Below are positions 28,701 to 36,453 of a stretch of 64,000 nt of DNA, one piece after another. The stretch covers positions 1 to 64,000 of the forward strand of contig NZ_KB903438.1 in the NCBI RefSeq assembly GCF_000379765.1, written 5' to 3'. The translations under genes and the position numbers were made by a program. This DNA comes from Flexithrix dorotheae DSM 6795 (GTDB taxonomy: Bacteria; Bacteroidota; Bacteroidia; Cytophagales; Flammeovirgaceae). The notes under the pieces are model-generated. The model was not told the DNA's origin. It saw only the letters and a list, made by a program, of their open reading frames with translations, and did no database searches. Each line of letters starts with the position of its first letter. The first letter of the stretch is position 1.

Positions 28701-28790
28701 ATTATGCTTTATGTCACGCTTTATTATAATGTTTTCCGATGGTTGGTAACTGGGTACAGATCGGTCACAAAAAAAGGAAAACCAGAGTGA
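25737..28790 (+). CDS. Multidomain ABCG-type ABC transporter with N-terminal TerB-like domain
   Basis: The protein has 1017 residues. Residues 1-135 look like a TerB-type helical domain (KLLAIIANIEDSAGDKRGII; LVLADQELSDTEEGFM). After a connector comes an ABCG-like ATPase: Walker A GASGSGKST (about 271-279), GYIPQDDLLIEELTVYQNL, signature SGGQRKRLNIGLELL, Walker B ILFIDEPTSGLSS, switch HQPSS. A short CPTCG motif follows at about 482, then an ABC-2 membrane domain (about 570-760), a charged helical insert (about 780-960) and a last membrane segment near 980-1000. It is a half-size exporter of a type common in Bacteroidota; cargo unknown. It stands alone apart from the small membrane gene 63 bases downstream. 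Confidence 0.87.
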   Translation: MNEQVLEVIIKLLAIIANIEDSAGDKRGIIEKFLRSHVGQFEVQKSLYLFDEYRAFAADAGLKEAYKVAKGLNKELSLKQKIIILVHLTELVLADQELSDTEEGFMNTVCEALKISKSKFKDIIEFQQQNDATELKSENILLINSREDSSVYQVKHHHHENLDTTLAVLRMPEVEMYFMRLILPTKDLFMNGDQLSWEYIYPLSVGAAIKGSKMDPLYYSEIVSKFLSESNGAKISFEADKISYFFPNGDRGLHDISVAEESGKLVALMGASGSGKSTLLNVLNGNEAPQKGTVKINGIDIYRYREEIRGVIGYIPQDDLLIEELTVYQNLYFSAQLCFGQATADELDKRVTDTLKSLGLLEAKDLRVGNVLDKTISGGQRKRLNIGLELLREPSILFIDEPTSGLSSRDSENIIDLLRGLSLRGKLIFVVIHQPSSDIFKMFDKLVLLDVGGYQIYYGNPLESLVYFRTLVNHIDREEESACPTCGNVKVEEVFKIIENKVVDEYGNDTDYRKVGPASWYEFFKNQAKIPEVEKVLTKPPNSLDIPNRLKQIQTFITRDVLAKLHNRQYLIINLLQAPLLAFILAFIVRYYQVDELTGTGGYLFSENVNMPAYIFMSIIVALFMGLTISAEEIIKDAKILKREAYLELSRYSYLLSKILILFTFSAIQTISYVLVGNWILEIRDMTLNYWIVLFSCSCFANMLGLNISATFNSVITIYILIPLLLIPQLLLGGVVVKFDEINPFLASREGHVPLIAEGIAARWALEALMVSQFTDNEYEKDFYLYDKLKAGADYKKIYYIPTLQSKLDNAQRLREDIEFEEEYEKNLSVLRNEIFKEMALTHDEVSFDYLEKLDPERFSPKIADATQAYLDRLKKYYIDIYNKASREKDKKISLMIRTEEGKQKYNEKINNYRNESITLIVTNAQAEQRIIEYEGRLIQKIYPVYQDPLPGKYDFAFYAHFYAPSKYMMGNFVPTLTFNVIMIWVMTIMLYVTLYYNVFRWLVTGYRSVTKKGKPE

Positions 28791-28853
28791 TTTTGTAATT
28801 TTTGGGAAATAACTTAGACTATCATTTTATTTGAAAGATAAAATTTTTTTGTA

Positions 28854-29150
28854 ATGGTAATCCAAATAATAATGTTGGGCATAACTATCCCAATAGTTGC
28901 TATCCTTACTGATGCCTTCCTAAAGTATCAAAAATATAAGCTTCAGCAATCAGAATTAAAGGCGGAGGATAAAGCTTTGGTAGAAAGATTATTAAAGGAA
29001 AATGGGGAATTGAGGAAAAGAATGGAAAATCTGGAAATGATCGCCAGTGATCCGGATATGATAAAAATTGATGGAATTGGAAATAAGGAAATGCAAAAAC
29101 AAATAGAAGCGCTTTCCGCAGAAATAAAGAAATTAAAGAATAAAAATTGA
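28854..29150 (+). CDS. Small membrane protein with cytoplasmic coiled coil
   Basis: The protein has 98 residues: an N-terminal membrane helix (VIQIIMLGITIPIVAILTDAFL, about 2-23) followed by a charged, heptad-rich helix (LVERLLKENGELRKRMENLEMI). The last 25 residues form another basic helix. The layout recalls PspB-like proteins, but there is no clear match and no other psp gene. The TGA overlaps the next gene's ATG by one base (TGATG), so translation is likely coupled. Confidence 0.68.
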   Translation: MVIQIIMLGITIPIVAILTDAFLKYQKYKLQQSELKAEDKALVERLLKENGELRKRMENLEMIASDPDMIKIDGIGNKEMQKQIEALSAEIKKLKNKN

Positions 29151-29500
29151 TGAGAAAAATATATCACCTTTCTACATGCAATACTTGCCAGAGAATTATA
29201 AAGGAAGTGAAACCTGGAGACGAGTTTATAATGCAGGATATAAAAACGGAAAAAATTACTGAAGAGCAGTTAGAAGAAATGGCAGGGTTGGCAGGAAGCT
29301 ATGAAGCACTATTTAGCAGAGTTGCCCGAAAGTATAAAGCCCTTAATTTAAAGGAAAAGCAATTGAGCGAAGAAGATTATAAGAATTATATTTTGGATGA
29401 GTATACTTTTCTAAAACGGCCCGTGTTTATCATCGATGGCAAAATATTTATTGGTAACTCCAAAAAGAATATTGAGGCTGTAAAGCAGGAACTGTCTTAG
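29150..29500 (+). CDS. ArsC/Spx-family thioredoxin-fold protein
   Basis: The protein has 116 residues from ATG 29150. It begins KIYHLSTCNTCQRIIKEV with a CxxC-type Cys pair at the ArsC/Spx active-site position. It continues with DIKTEKITEEQLEEMAGLAGSYEALFSRVARKYK, and near the C-terminus has LKRPVFIIDGKIFIGNSKKNI, matching the cis-Pro and RPV motif of arsenate-reductase-like proteins. ArsC-like proteins of this type may be reductases or regulators; no ars genes are nearby, so arsenate reduction should not be assumed. Confidence 0.85.
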   Translation: MRKIYHLSTCNTCQRIIKEVKPGDEFIMQDIKTEKITEEQLEEMAGLAGSYEALFSRVARKYKALNLKEKQLSEEDYKNYILDEYTFLKRPVFIIDGKIFIGNSKKNIEAVKQELS

Positions 29501-29506
29501 TAAAGT

Positions 29507-29564
29507 AGAAAAAACAAAGAAGTAGTGGGTAAAAAGACCAGTAGAAACGAAAATTATTTTTTAT
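29507..29564 (+). repeat. Dispersed intergenic repeat, copy A
   Basis: From GAAAAAACAAAG through AAAAAGAC to GTAGAAA this matches a stretch at 46609-46669 with about five differences and one indel over the first ~41 bases. Both copies are intergenic and in the same orientation. Copy A begins 7 bases after the ArsC-like gene. Confidence 0.55.
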
Positions 29565-29668
29565 CCATAAAATAAACTGAAGAAACTTTTGAAAAGTAAA
29601 TTTCCCTTCATCAAGACCAAAGGTTTTAATTAATTTCCTCATTCTATAGTACTGAAATTGAAAAACTG

Positions 29669-29676
29669 TATTTTTG
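29669..29676 (+). promoter_or_regulatory. -7 element (TATTTTTG) directly before ruvX
   Basis: It matches TAnnTTTG and ends 4 bases before the ruvX ATG at 29681, predicting a leaderless or nearly leaderless transcript. No clear -33 box is seen. Confidence 0.4.
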
Positions 29677-29680
29677 CAGC

Positions 29681-30097
29681 ATGGGAAGAATATTGGCTAT
29701 AGATTATGGAGGAAAACGGGTTGGACTTGCAGTGACCGATGAGCTGAAAATCATTGCAAATGCACTTGACACAATTCCTCAACAGGAGGTAATCAGGTTT
29801 TTAAAGGAATATTTTACGAAAGAAAATGTGGAAGGAATAGTATTGGGAATGCCCAAAAACCTGGACAATACTGCCACAGATGCTACCAAAATGGTTGAAA
29901 AATTCCATCTTTTATTACAAAAGGAGTTCCCGGAAAAAGAAATACATTTAGTGGATGAAAGATTCACCTCTAAAATGGCCATGAATGCCATGGTAACTGG
30001 AGGAATGAAAAAAAAGGATAGAAGGAAAAAGGAAAATATCGATAAAATAAGTGCCACCATTATTCTACAATCCTTTTTAGAGAGTAGAACGTTTTAA
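29681..30097 (+). CDS. ruvX: Putative pre-16S rRNA nuclease / Holliday junction resolvase-like YqgF
   Basis: The protein has 138 residues. The RNase H-like fold starts MGRILAIDYGGKRVGLAVTDE (catalytic Asp8), followed by GIVLGMPKNLDNTATDATKMVEKF, VDERFTSKMAMNAMV and a C-terminal NIDKISATIILQSFL containing the last acidic residue. All match the YqgF/RuvX family, which processes the 5' end of pre-16S rRNA in E. coli and was first proposed to be a resolvase. It is followed by def after 32 bases, a common pairing in Bacteroidota. Confidence 0.93.
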   Translation: MGRILAIDYGGKRVGLAVTDELKIIANALDTIPQQEVIRFLKEYFTKENVEGIVLGMPKNLDNTATDATKMVEKFHLLLQKEFPEKEIHLVDERFTSKMAMNAMVTGGMKKKDRRKKENIDKISATIILQSFLESRTF

Positions 30098-30129
30098 ATC
30101 AAGGAAATAAAAAAAGAGAAAAGAGAGAA

Positions 30130-30687
30130 ATGATATATCCGATTTACGCATACGGGTCGCCTGTTTTGAAGAAAGAAGCTCGCGATATTGAAAAAGATGG
30201 AGATGTTGACGTAAAACAATTGGCTGAAGATATGTTCGAAACCATGTACGCTGCCAGTGGAGTTGGACTTGCCGGCCCCCAGATAGGGCTTGATTTGAGA
30301 ATTTTTGTGGTAGATGCAGAACCTATGGATGAAGAAAACCTTCAGGGGTTTAAAAAGGTTTTTATCAATGCTCAAATTCTGGAGGAGACTGGAGATGACT
30401 GGGGCTTTGAAGAAGGTTGCCTGAGTATTCCAAACATTCGGGAAGAAGTTATTCGCCCTGAGAAAGTTAAGATTAATTACTTTGACGAGAATTGGGAAGA
30501 ACATACCGAAGAATTTGATGGATTGGCTGCCAGGGTAATTCAGCATGAATATGACCACATAGATGGGATTTTATTTACCGATCATTTAAGTGCTTTCAAA
30601 AAGAGGCTGCTTAAGGGTAAGTTGGTGAATATTAGCAAAGGAAAGGTGAAGCACGATTATAAAATGAAATTCCCGGTTAGAAAATAA
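30130..30687 (+). CDS. def: Peptide deformylase
   Basis: The protein has 185 residues. All three motifs are present: GVGLAGPQIG (motif 1, with Gly for the usual Ala), EEGCLSIPNIREEVIRP (motif 2, metal-binding Cys) and VIQHEYDHIDGILF (motif 3, HExxH type with Asp after Tyr as usual). It removes the formyl group from nascent proteins with a divalent metal. It lies in the ruvX-def-CAP lipoprotein cluster. Confidence 0.96.
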   Translation: MIYPIYAYGSPVLKKEARDIEKDGDVDVKQLAEDMFETMYAASGVGLAGPQIGLDLRIFVVDAEPMDEENLQGFKKVFINAQILEETGDDWGFEEGCLSIPNIREEVIRPEKVKINYFDENWEEHTEEFDGLAARVIQHEYDHIDGILFTDHLSAFKKRLLKGKLVNISKGKVKHDYKMKFPVRK

Positions 30688-30785
30688 GCATTTTTCTTAC
30701 TTCCATTTATTTGAAGCAATGATAATTTGAATAATTTTTGAGTAATGGGGTTAAATATCAAAATGTTAATTTAACCTTGCTACTC

Positions 30786-31283
30786 ATGAAAATTTTTTCG
30801 ATATTAATCCTGTCCCTATTATTTTTTAGTTTCAGCTGCACAGAAGAGGAAAATATTGATCCCATCCAAACTACCGAAGAAGAATCTGTTTCCATGGATG
30901 TGGTTGAGATGGAAGTTTTTAAACTGATAAATAATCATAGAATAATGATAGGCCTGGAAGCTCTTTCCCATAATGATTTGGTTTATATCCAGGCAAAAAC
31001 TCATTCAGAAAGTATGGCAAGTGGGGAAACTGATTTTGGCCATGATGGATTTTCTGAAAGGGTAAGCTTAATCAGGGAAAAACTGTCGATCGGGACTGTT
31101 GGGGAAAATGTAGCTTACAACTTTAGCAATAAACCGGCTGAAAAAGTATTTGACCAATGGATGGATAGTGAGGGCCATCGAAAAAATATTGAAAATCCAA
31201 AGTTTACTCATGGTGGAATTGCCATGAAAAAAAGTGGAAATGGGGCTTATTATTTCACTCATTTACTGATAGAACAGAAATAG
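30786..31283 (+). CDS. CAP/SCP-domain lipoprotein (YkwD-like)
   Basis: The protein has 165 residues from ATG 30786. I chose this start because it gives a clean lipoprotein signal, MKIFSILILSLLFFSFSC, with the Cys at residue 18; the in-frame TTG at 30738 would bury it. The CAP domain follows: FKLINNHRIMIGLEALSHNDLVYIQAKTHSESM, GHDGFSERV, VGENVAYNF, VFDQWMDSEGHRKNIENPKFTHGGIAM. The conserved His and Glu residues of the CAP cavity are present. Function in bacteria is uncertain. It is predicted to be anchored in the envelope. Confidence 0.9.
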   Translation: MKIFSILILSLLFFSFSCTEEENIDPIQTTEEESVSMDVVEMEVFKLINNHRIMIGLEALSHNDLVYIQAKTHSESMASGETDFGHDGFSERVSLIREKLSIGTVGENVAYNFSNKPAEKVFDQWMDSEGHRKNIENPKFTHGGIAMKKSGNGAYYFTHLLIEQK

Positions 31284-31307
31284 GGAGAAATTAAATTATA
31301 AGAAAAA

Positions 31308-31346
31308 GGAAAGCCGGTTTTTGAATATTCAGAAACCGGCTTTTGT
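31308..31346. terminator. Bidirectional terminator between the CAP lipoprotein gene and rlmN
   Basis: An 11-bp perfect stem (AAAGCCGGTTT with AAACCGGCTTT) sits between two convergent genes, with A/T-rich flanks on both sides. Confidence 0.85.
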
Positions 31347-31347
31347 A

Positions 31348-32400
31348 TTATTTATTTTTATTAGCCAATTGCCCGCATGCGGCATCAATATCTTTTCCAC
31401 GGCTTCTTCTCACTCTTACATTCACTCCTTTTTTTGAAAGATAATTGCTGAATTTATCCAGTTTATCCTCCCCGGTGTTGGTGAAATCTGCCTCAGAGAT
31501 AGGGTTGTATTCAATGATGTTTACTTTGCAGGGTAAATGCCTGGTAAACTGATAAAGCTCCTCAGCATCGCTTAAATTATCATTAAAATTATTGAATACA
31601 ATATACTCATAGGTTACGGTGTTTTTAGTGGCTGCATAGTAATACTTTAAGGCATCTCTCAGTGCTTCCAGGGAGTTTTGCTCATTAATTGGCATAATCT
31701 GGTTTCGCTTAATGTCATTGGCCGCATGAAGGGACAAGGCAAGGTTAAATTTTACCTGATCATCAGCCAGTTTTTTGATCATTTTTGCAATTCCTGCGGT
31801 GGAAACAGTTATTCTTTTAGGAGACATGCCTAATCCCTTGGGAGACGTAATCAGTTCTACAGATTCCAATACATTTTTATAATTGAGTAAGGGTTCTCCC
31901 ATCCCCATGTAAACAATATTGGTTAATGGCTGATTAAAATTCTCCTCAGATTGCTTTTTGATTTGCACAACCTGATCATAAATTTCACCCGGATCAAGAT
32001 TTCGCTTTCTGTCCATGTAGCCGGTAGCACAAAATTTACAGGTAAGTGAACAGCCCACTTGCGAAGAAATGCAGGCAGTCATCCTGGAGGTGGTGGGAAT
32101 TAAAACACCCTCTACCAAATGGCTGTCATAAAGCCTGAATGCTGATTTTATAGTGCCATCATTACTAATTTGGGTATTATCAACACTTACAGGATTAATT
32201 ACATAATGCTGGGCAAGGAGTTCTCTCGTACTGAGAGAAAGATTCGTCATTTGGTCGAAGGAGGTGGCAGATTTTTTCCATAGCCATTCCATCACTTGTT
32301 TTGCTTTAAAAGCCTTCTCCCCGTTATCCACCAGAAACTTTGAAAGGGATTCCAAATCCACTTTTCTTATATCTACTTGTTTTAAATTTTTCGCCAACAT
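31348..32400 (-). CDS. rlmN: Dual-specificity 23S rRNA/tRNA adenine-C2 methyltransferase RlmN
   Basis: This radical-SAM enzyme has 350 residues. Features: KAFKAKQVMEWLWKKSATSFDQMTNLS at the N-terminus, QVGCSLTCKFCATGYMDRKRNL with the CxxxCxxC cluster ligands, NIVYMGMGEPLLNY, SLHAANDIKRNQIMPINE, and C-terminal VRRSRGKDIDAACGQL with the methyl-carrying Cys. RlmN methylates C2 of A2503 in 23S rRNA and A37 in some tRNAs. The gene is monocistronic. Confidence 0.96.
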   Translation of the reverse strand: MLAKNLKQVDIRKVDLESLSKFLVDNGEKAFKAKQVMEWLWKKSATSFDQMTNLSLSTRELLAQHYVINPVSVDNTQISNDGTIKSAFRLYDSHLVEGVLIPTTSRMTACISSQVGCSLTCKFCATGYMDRKRNLDPGEIYDQVVQIKKQSEENFNQPLTNIVYMGMGEPLLNYKNVLESVELITSPKGLGMSPKRITVSTAGIAKMIKKLADDQVKFNLALSLHAANDIKRNQIMPINEQNSLEALRDALKYYYAATKNTVTYEYIVFNNFNDNLSDAEELYQFTRHLPCKVNIIEYNPISEADFTNTGEDKLDKFSNYLSKKGVNVRVRRSRGKDIDAACGQLANKNK

Positions 32401-32405
32401 AAGCG

Positions 32406-32413
32406 CAAAGATA
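32406..32413 (-). promoter_or_regulatory. -7 element (TATCTTTG) directly before rlmN
   Basis: On the minus strand TATCTTTG matches TAnnTTTG and ends 5 bases before the rlmN ATG, another candidate for leaderless initiation. No convincing -33 box is visible. Confidence 0.4.
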
Positions 32414-32567
32414 ATTAATTATTAAATTTTGGTGATTTAGGGTAAATAATAATTCCAATATTGTTTAATCATCATTCAATTTACATACTTTGCGGGTGAA
32501 AATGACTAAGGGAATATTTTTCAACTCAATAATTGAATTTTTTCTAAAGCATATCCTTTAAACTTAG

Positions 32568-33521
32568 ATGGAAATTATCTTGATGATTGCCGGATTTACA
32601 TTTGCTGCATATTCCGTAGTGGCTAATGATGTAATCCAGACACTGGGAACTTTTTTAAGCTCAAACAGGGACAAATCATGGTGGGTTTTGTGGTTGTATA
32701 CCGGGTCTATTTTAGCCTTGGTATTAATTTACGGTTGGTTCTTTGAAAATGGTGATGTCTCCTATGGAAGGCTGGATAAAATATCACTTCCCGACCCCTT
32801 CAGATGGTATTACGTTTTACCTCCGCTAATCCTTTTAATTATAACCCGATTTGGGATTCCTGTAAGTACCACATTTTTAATCCTCAGTGTTTTTTCCTCT
32901 TCTGCAATTATTGGAAAAATGCTGTTGAAATCCGTAACAGGTTATCTGGTGGCTATGGGGGTAGGTTTGCTTGTTTACTTTGTGATTAGTAAATCAATTG
33001 AGAAATATTTTATTGAAAGCAAGCCCAGTGAAGCGGATACCAAATGGACTGTTTTGCAATGGATTTCAACAGGTTTTTTATGGACCCAGTGGCTTATTCA
33101 GGACCTGGCCAATATATTTGTTTTTTTACCCAGAAAGGAGGAGTTGACCCTTCAGTATTTTGTCCCTGCACTTATCTTACTGATGGGGCTTTTGGCCTAT
33201 ATTTTTTACAACAGAGGGGGAAATATTCAAAAGATTGTAACTTCCAAAACCAACACCACTGACATTAGATCAGCCACCATTATTGATTTTATTTATGGAA
33301 TTATTTTACTCTTTTTTAAAGAATTGAGTAACCTGCCCATGAGTACTACCTGGGTTTTTGTAGGGCTTCTGGCGGGTAGAGAATTTGCCATTTCCTATCA
33401 GTTGTCCATTAATAAAACCAGCTCGGTATTGAGGCTTGTTGCTTCTGATTTTGGGAAAGTATTAATTGGTCTGGTGGTGAGTATCATTTTGGTGGTATTA
33501 CTGGCCCAGCTGCAGGCCTAA
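32568..33521 (+). CDS. Polytopic membrane protein distantly like PiT phosphate transporters
   Basis: The protein has 317 residues, mostly hydrophobic, with about 8-10 membrane segments. An early segment reads YSVVANDVIQTLGTFLSSN, resembling the PiT signature with Asn-Asp in the first membrane region. Further motifs PVSTTFLILSVF (about 98-109) and PMSTTWVFVGLLAGREFA (about 260-277) sit in the two halves in the same way as the paired PiT motifs. It is shorter than typical PiT proteins and has no PhoU neighbour. I infer an anion transporter of the PiT superfamily. Phosphate specificity is not shown. Confidence 0.62.
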   Translation: MEIILMIAGFTFAAYSVVANDVIQTLGTFLSSNRDKSWWVLWLYTGSILALVLIYGWFFENGDVSYGRLDKISLPDPFRWYYVLPPLILLIITRFGIPVSTTFLILSVFSSSAIIGKMLLKSVTGYLVAMGVGLLVYFVISKSIEKYFIESKPSEADTKWTVLQWISTGFLWTQWLIQDLANIFVFLPRKEELTLQYFVPALILLMGLLAYIFYNRGGNIQKIVTSKTNTTDIRSATIIDFIYGIILLFFKELSNLPMSTTWVFVGLLAGREFAISYQLSINKTSSVLRLVASDFGKVLIGLVVSIILVVLLAQLQA

Positions 33522-33635
33522 GAGTTGACTTAATACTTAATCAACCTCTAAAGTTAATTTGGTAATCCATTTAGAATTGTATTAGCTAAATACCAACTTT
33601 TCATTAAATTTGGCAGGCAAATTTGAATTAATCTT

Positions 33636-33643
33636 TAACTTTG
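33636..33643 (+). promoter_or_regulatory. Putative -7 element (TAACTTTG) upstream of accA
   Basis: The octamer matches TAnnTTTG. A TTTG at 33609-33612 lies upstream, but the 23-base spacing is a little long. It would give a leader of roughly 80 bases. Confidence 0.35.
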
Positions 33644-33728
33644 CTGCCTTTGTACAGATTCTATAACAATTGGAAGTGAATTTATCCTTCTGGTATTAAA
33701 GAAACATTTAGAAGCATTAAAATATAAA

Positions 33729-34682
33729 ATGGCAACGATCTTAGAATTTGAAAAGCCAATTGTAGAGTTGGAAGAGAAACTTTCTGATATGAAGGCTTTG
33801 GCTGAAAATAATGAAGTGGACGTAACGACCGAAATTAAGGCTTTGGAAGAAAAAATAGAAAAACTTAAGGTGGATACCTTTAAGCACCTGACCAGATGGC
33901 AAATTGTTCAGCTTTCTCGTCATCCTGACCGGCCTTATGCGCTGGATTATATCTATGAAATGACTACCGATTTTATTGAATTGCATGGAGATAGAAATGT
34001 GAAGGATGACAAAGCAATGGTGGGTGGTTTTGGATCTATTGACGGAATGAGCTTTATGCTTATCGGTCAGCAAAAGGGGAGGAATACCAAGCAAAGGCAA
34101 ATGCGAAACTTCGGGATGCCAAATCCTTCAGGTTATAGAAAAGCACTGAGATTGATGAAGTTGGCCGAAAAATTTGATAAGCCAATTGTTTGTTTTATTG
34201 ATACCATCGGAGCTTATCCCGGAATTGAAGCAGAAGAAAGAGGACAGGCTGAGGCAATTGCCAGAAACCTGAAAGAAATGTTTATGCTAAAGGTTCCTGT
34301 GATTTGTATCATTATTGGAGAAGGTGCTTCGGGTGGTGCATTGGGAATTGCCATTGGTGATAAAGTGGTGATGTTGGAAAATACCTGGTATTCGGTGATT
34401 TCTCCCGAGTCTTGTTCATCAATTCTTTGGAGAAGTTGGGATCAGAAAGAACAGGCTGCAGAAGCCTTAAAGCTTACTGCAAACGATATGAAAAAATTAA
34501 ATTTAATTGATGATATTGTTGAAGAACCTCTTGGCGGTGCTCACAAGGATTTTAATTTAATTATCGGTAGGGTGAAGGATTTAATTGTGAAGGAAACCAA
34601 GAAACTAATGAAGCTTACTCCTGAGAAAAGAATTGAAAAAAGAATCGAGAAATTTTCTAAAATGGGGTCTTTTAATGAATAG
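33729..34682 (+). CDS. accA: Acetyl-CoA carboxylase carboxyltransferase subunit alpha
   Basis: The protein has 317 residues. Features: [21 protein letters not shown] at the N-terminus, [131 protein letters not shown]. AccA forms the carboxyltransferase with AccD for malonyl-CoA synthesis. The partner gene accD is not in the window. A very long palindromic terminator follows. Confidence 0.97.
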   Translation: MATILEFEKPIVELEEKLSDMKALAENNEVDVTTEIKALEEKIEKLKVDTFKHLTRWQIVQLSRHPDRPYALDYIYEMTTDFIELHGDRNVKDDKAMVGGFGSIDGMSFMLIGQQKGRNTKQRQMRNFGMPNPSGYRKALRLMKLAEKFDKPIVCFIDTIGAYPGIEAEERGQAEAIARNLKEMFMLKVPVICIIIGEGASGGALGIAIGDKVVMLENTWYSVISPESCSSILWRSWDQKEQAAEALKLTANDMKKLNLIDDIVEEPLGGAHKDFNLIIGRVKDLIVKETKKLMKLTPEKRIEKRIEKFSKMGSFNE

Positions 34683-34705
34683 AAAAATAGCGTGTAGCTT
34701 AAAAA

Positions 34706-34755
34706 TATAGAGACAAAAAAAATCCCGGCTTGCCGGGATTTTTTTTGTCTCTATA
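34706..34755. terminator. Bidirectional terminator, 24-bp perfect inverted repeat
   Basis: The arms 34706-34729 and 34732-34755 are perfectly complementary, with a GGC/GCC top, a two-base loop and eight A or T residues in each arm. It lies between convergent accA and the DUF349 gene and should work on both strands. Confidence 0.92.
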
Positions 34756-34767
34756 AATCAGGTCCAA

Positions 34768-36048
34768 TTAAAGTCTTTCATACTTTTCTTCCAGTTTTGA
34801 AAGAATACGGCCCTTGGTCTTTAATTTATTTACAAAATTATTCCTTTCTTGAAAAATTGCTGAATTTGCACTGGTTCGAGTGCCCTGAGCCAGTTCAAAT
34901 GCATGTTTTTTCTGGTAATCTTCCAACTCTTTTTCATCCTTTTTAATGGACTCATTTAGCACGTTAATTTTCAATTCAACCTGCTCTTTTGGAGACTTCT
35001 TGAAATAATCGGGATGGAAATATTTAGTGGATTTTTCAAGAAAATGCCCTTCAAACAATTCATTACAAGCAATCCTGAATTTTAAGTTTATTTCCTTATC
35101 ATCAAGATTTGGTTGTTTGCCCAGTTGTTTCCATTTCATTTGAATTTGTTTCACCTCATTCATTTGGAATGGTCGCCTTTCATTCAAAATGTCTTCAATT
35201 TCTTTATATAAATCCCGCTTAATTTCAATTACAGATTTGTTTTGAGTAGCAGCTTTATATTTCAACCCATTAAAATAGGCATCCATATTTTTCCTGAAAT
35301 TATTACTCGTATACCTGAAGTTTTTATGCGAAATCCGTCCTAGTGCTTTCCATTCTTTCTGAATGTTTTTTACCCTTTGAATGTCCTTGGGATCTCCTCC
35401 AGCTTTCAAAATAGCCTGGATTTGGTAGTTCAATTGCCTGAACTTGGCCATTTTCTCTTCAGTAATTCTGGCTTGCTCTGCAAAATAGGATCTTCGGTTT
35501 TCAAAGAAGTATTCGAGTGCATCGTTAAAATCTTTGGTAAGCTGGTCGTCCACTTCTTTGTGTGCACTTCCGGTTTTTATCCATTTCAATTTTAACTCCT
35601 TGAACTTGTCTCCTGTGTTTCTCCAGTCAGTGCTGCCTTTCAGGCTTTTAGCTTCTGTAAGCAGTGCTGATTTAATTTCATAGTTCTTTTCCCTGTTTTG
35701 CTCAATATATACACGGATATCATCTTCCATGTCATTGATTTCGTCATAAAGGGATATGAAATTACCTAAACCGTTGTACTGTGCCAGGTAGGTTCTCATA
35801 TGAATCAACTTCATTAAAAAAGAACCTTTGTTTTCTGAGGTAGCGATGGATTCTTTTACAGCCTCCACTTTTTTCTTTACCATTTCGAAGCGATTCACAA
35901 AGTATTTTATACTTTCTTCCTCACTTTCCCGGACAACTCCAATTTCTCTGTCCTTAAATTCAAAATAGCCTTTGAGGTATACCTTGTCGTCTTTAATATA
36001 CCCGAATTCTGAGATTTCGGGATATTCTTTCTTTTCTGTACTTGACAT
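34768..36048 (-). CDS. DUF349 domain-containing protein
   Basis: This 426-residue, highly charged, all-helical protein contains at least three DUF349-type repeats, each with a conserved Trp and a KWK-like segment: STDWRNTGDKFKELKLKWIKTGSA, IQRVKNIQKEWKALGRISHKNF, and VKQIQMKWKQLGKQPNLDD. There is no signal peptide or membrane segment. DUF349 proteins are frequent in Bacteroidota; their function is not established. The start ATG fits the onset of sequence complexity (MSSTEKKEYPEISEFGYI). Codon use looks like the neighbours. Confidence 0.88.
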   Translation of the reverse strand: MSSTEKKEYPEISEFGYIKDDKVYLKGYFEFKDREIGVVRESEEESIKYFVNRFEMVKKKVEAVKESIATSENKGSFLMKLIHMRTYLAQYNGLGNFISLYDEINDMEDDIRVYIEQNREKNYEIKSALLTEAKSLKGSTDWRNTGDKFKELKLKWIKTGSAHKEVDDQLTKDFNDALEYFFENRRSYFAEQARITEEKMAKFRQLNYQIQAILKAGGDPKDIQRVKNIQKEWKALGRISHKNFRYTSNNFRKNMDAYFNGLKYKAATQNKSVIEIKRDLYKEIEDILNERRPFQMNEVKQIQMKWKQLGKQPNLDDKEINLKFRIACNELFEGHFLEKSTKYFHPDYFKKSPKEQVELKINVLNESIKKDEKELEDYQKKHAFELAQGTRTSANSAIFQERNNFVNKLKTKGRILSKLEEKYERL

Positions 36049-36453
36049 TGTTATTATTGATTTGTCTGTTTGGTTAAAAGTTAGTGCTCTAATTATTTAA
36101 GATAGTTACAAAAACGAAATTTAATAAATATTCAAGAACATTTATCAAAATGTAATATTATCTTTTAATGAACACTTATCAAAATTTTATTGAAACCCTA
36201 TAAGGCTAATAAATTAAAAGATTTAAAAATAACCATAATTCGGTATTCCCACTAAAAAAATGGTAATGTAAATTTTAACATTAATGTGTAAATTCGCAAT
36301 TCTTGTAGGAAATAAATCTGAAAATTTAAAAGCCCGAATAAGTAAATTGCTGAATTCCTGTGAATTTGGCTATAATTCAGGAAAATTTCTTTAAAAACAG
36401 ATTTTAATTTCCCTTTTTTTAAATCAATATAAGACAAAGAAATACCTATATCG
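36049..36453. other. Intergenic region between divergent DUF349 and ettA genes
   Basis: This 405-base, very AT-rich gap should hold both promoters. Apart from short runs such as TAAATTCGCA near 36291, I see no strong motif, repeat or RNA structure. An open frame on the minus strand (36252-36437) is low-complexity and unsupported. Confidence 0.5.

Noticed and set aside
29150-29500. Calling the ArsC-like gene an arsenate reductase
   Set aside because: The family includes Spx-like and uncharacterised members, the CNTC pattern alone does not decide, and no arsenic resistance genes are nearby.
36252-36437. 61-codon minus-strand frame between the DUF349 gene and ettA
   Set aside because: AT-rich low-complexity sequence without motif or conserved start context; treated as promoter DNA.
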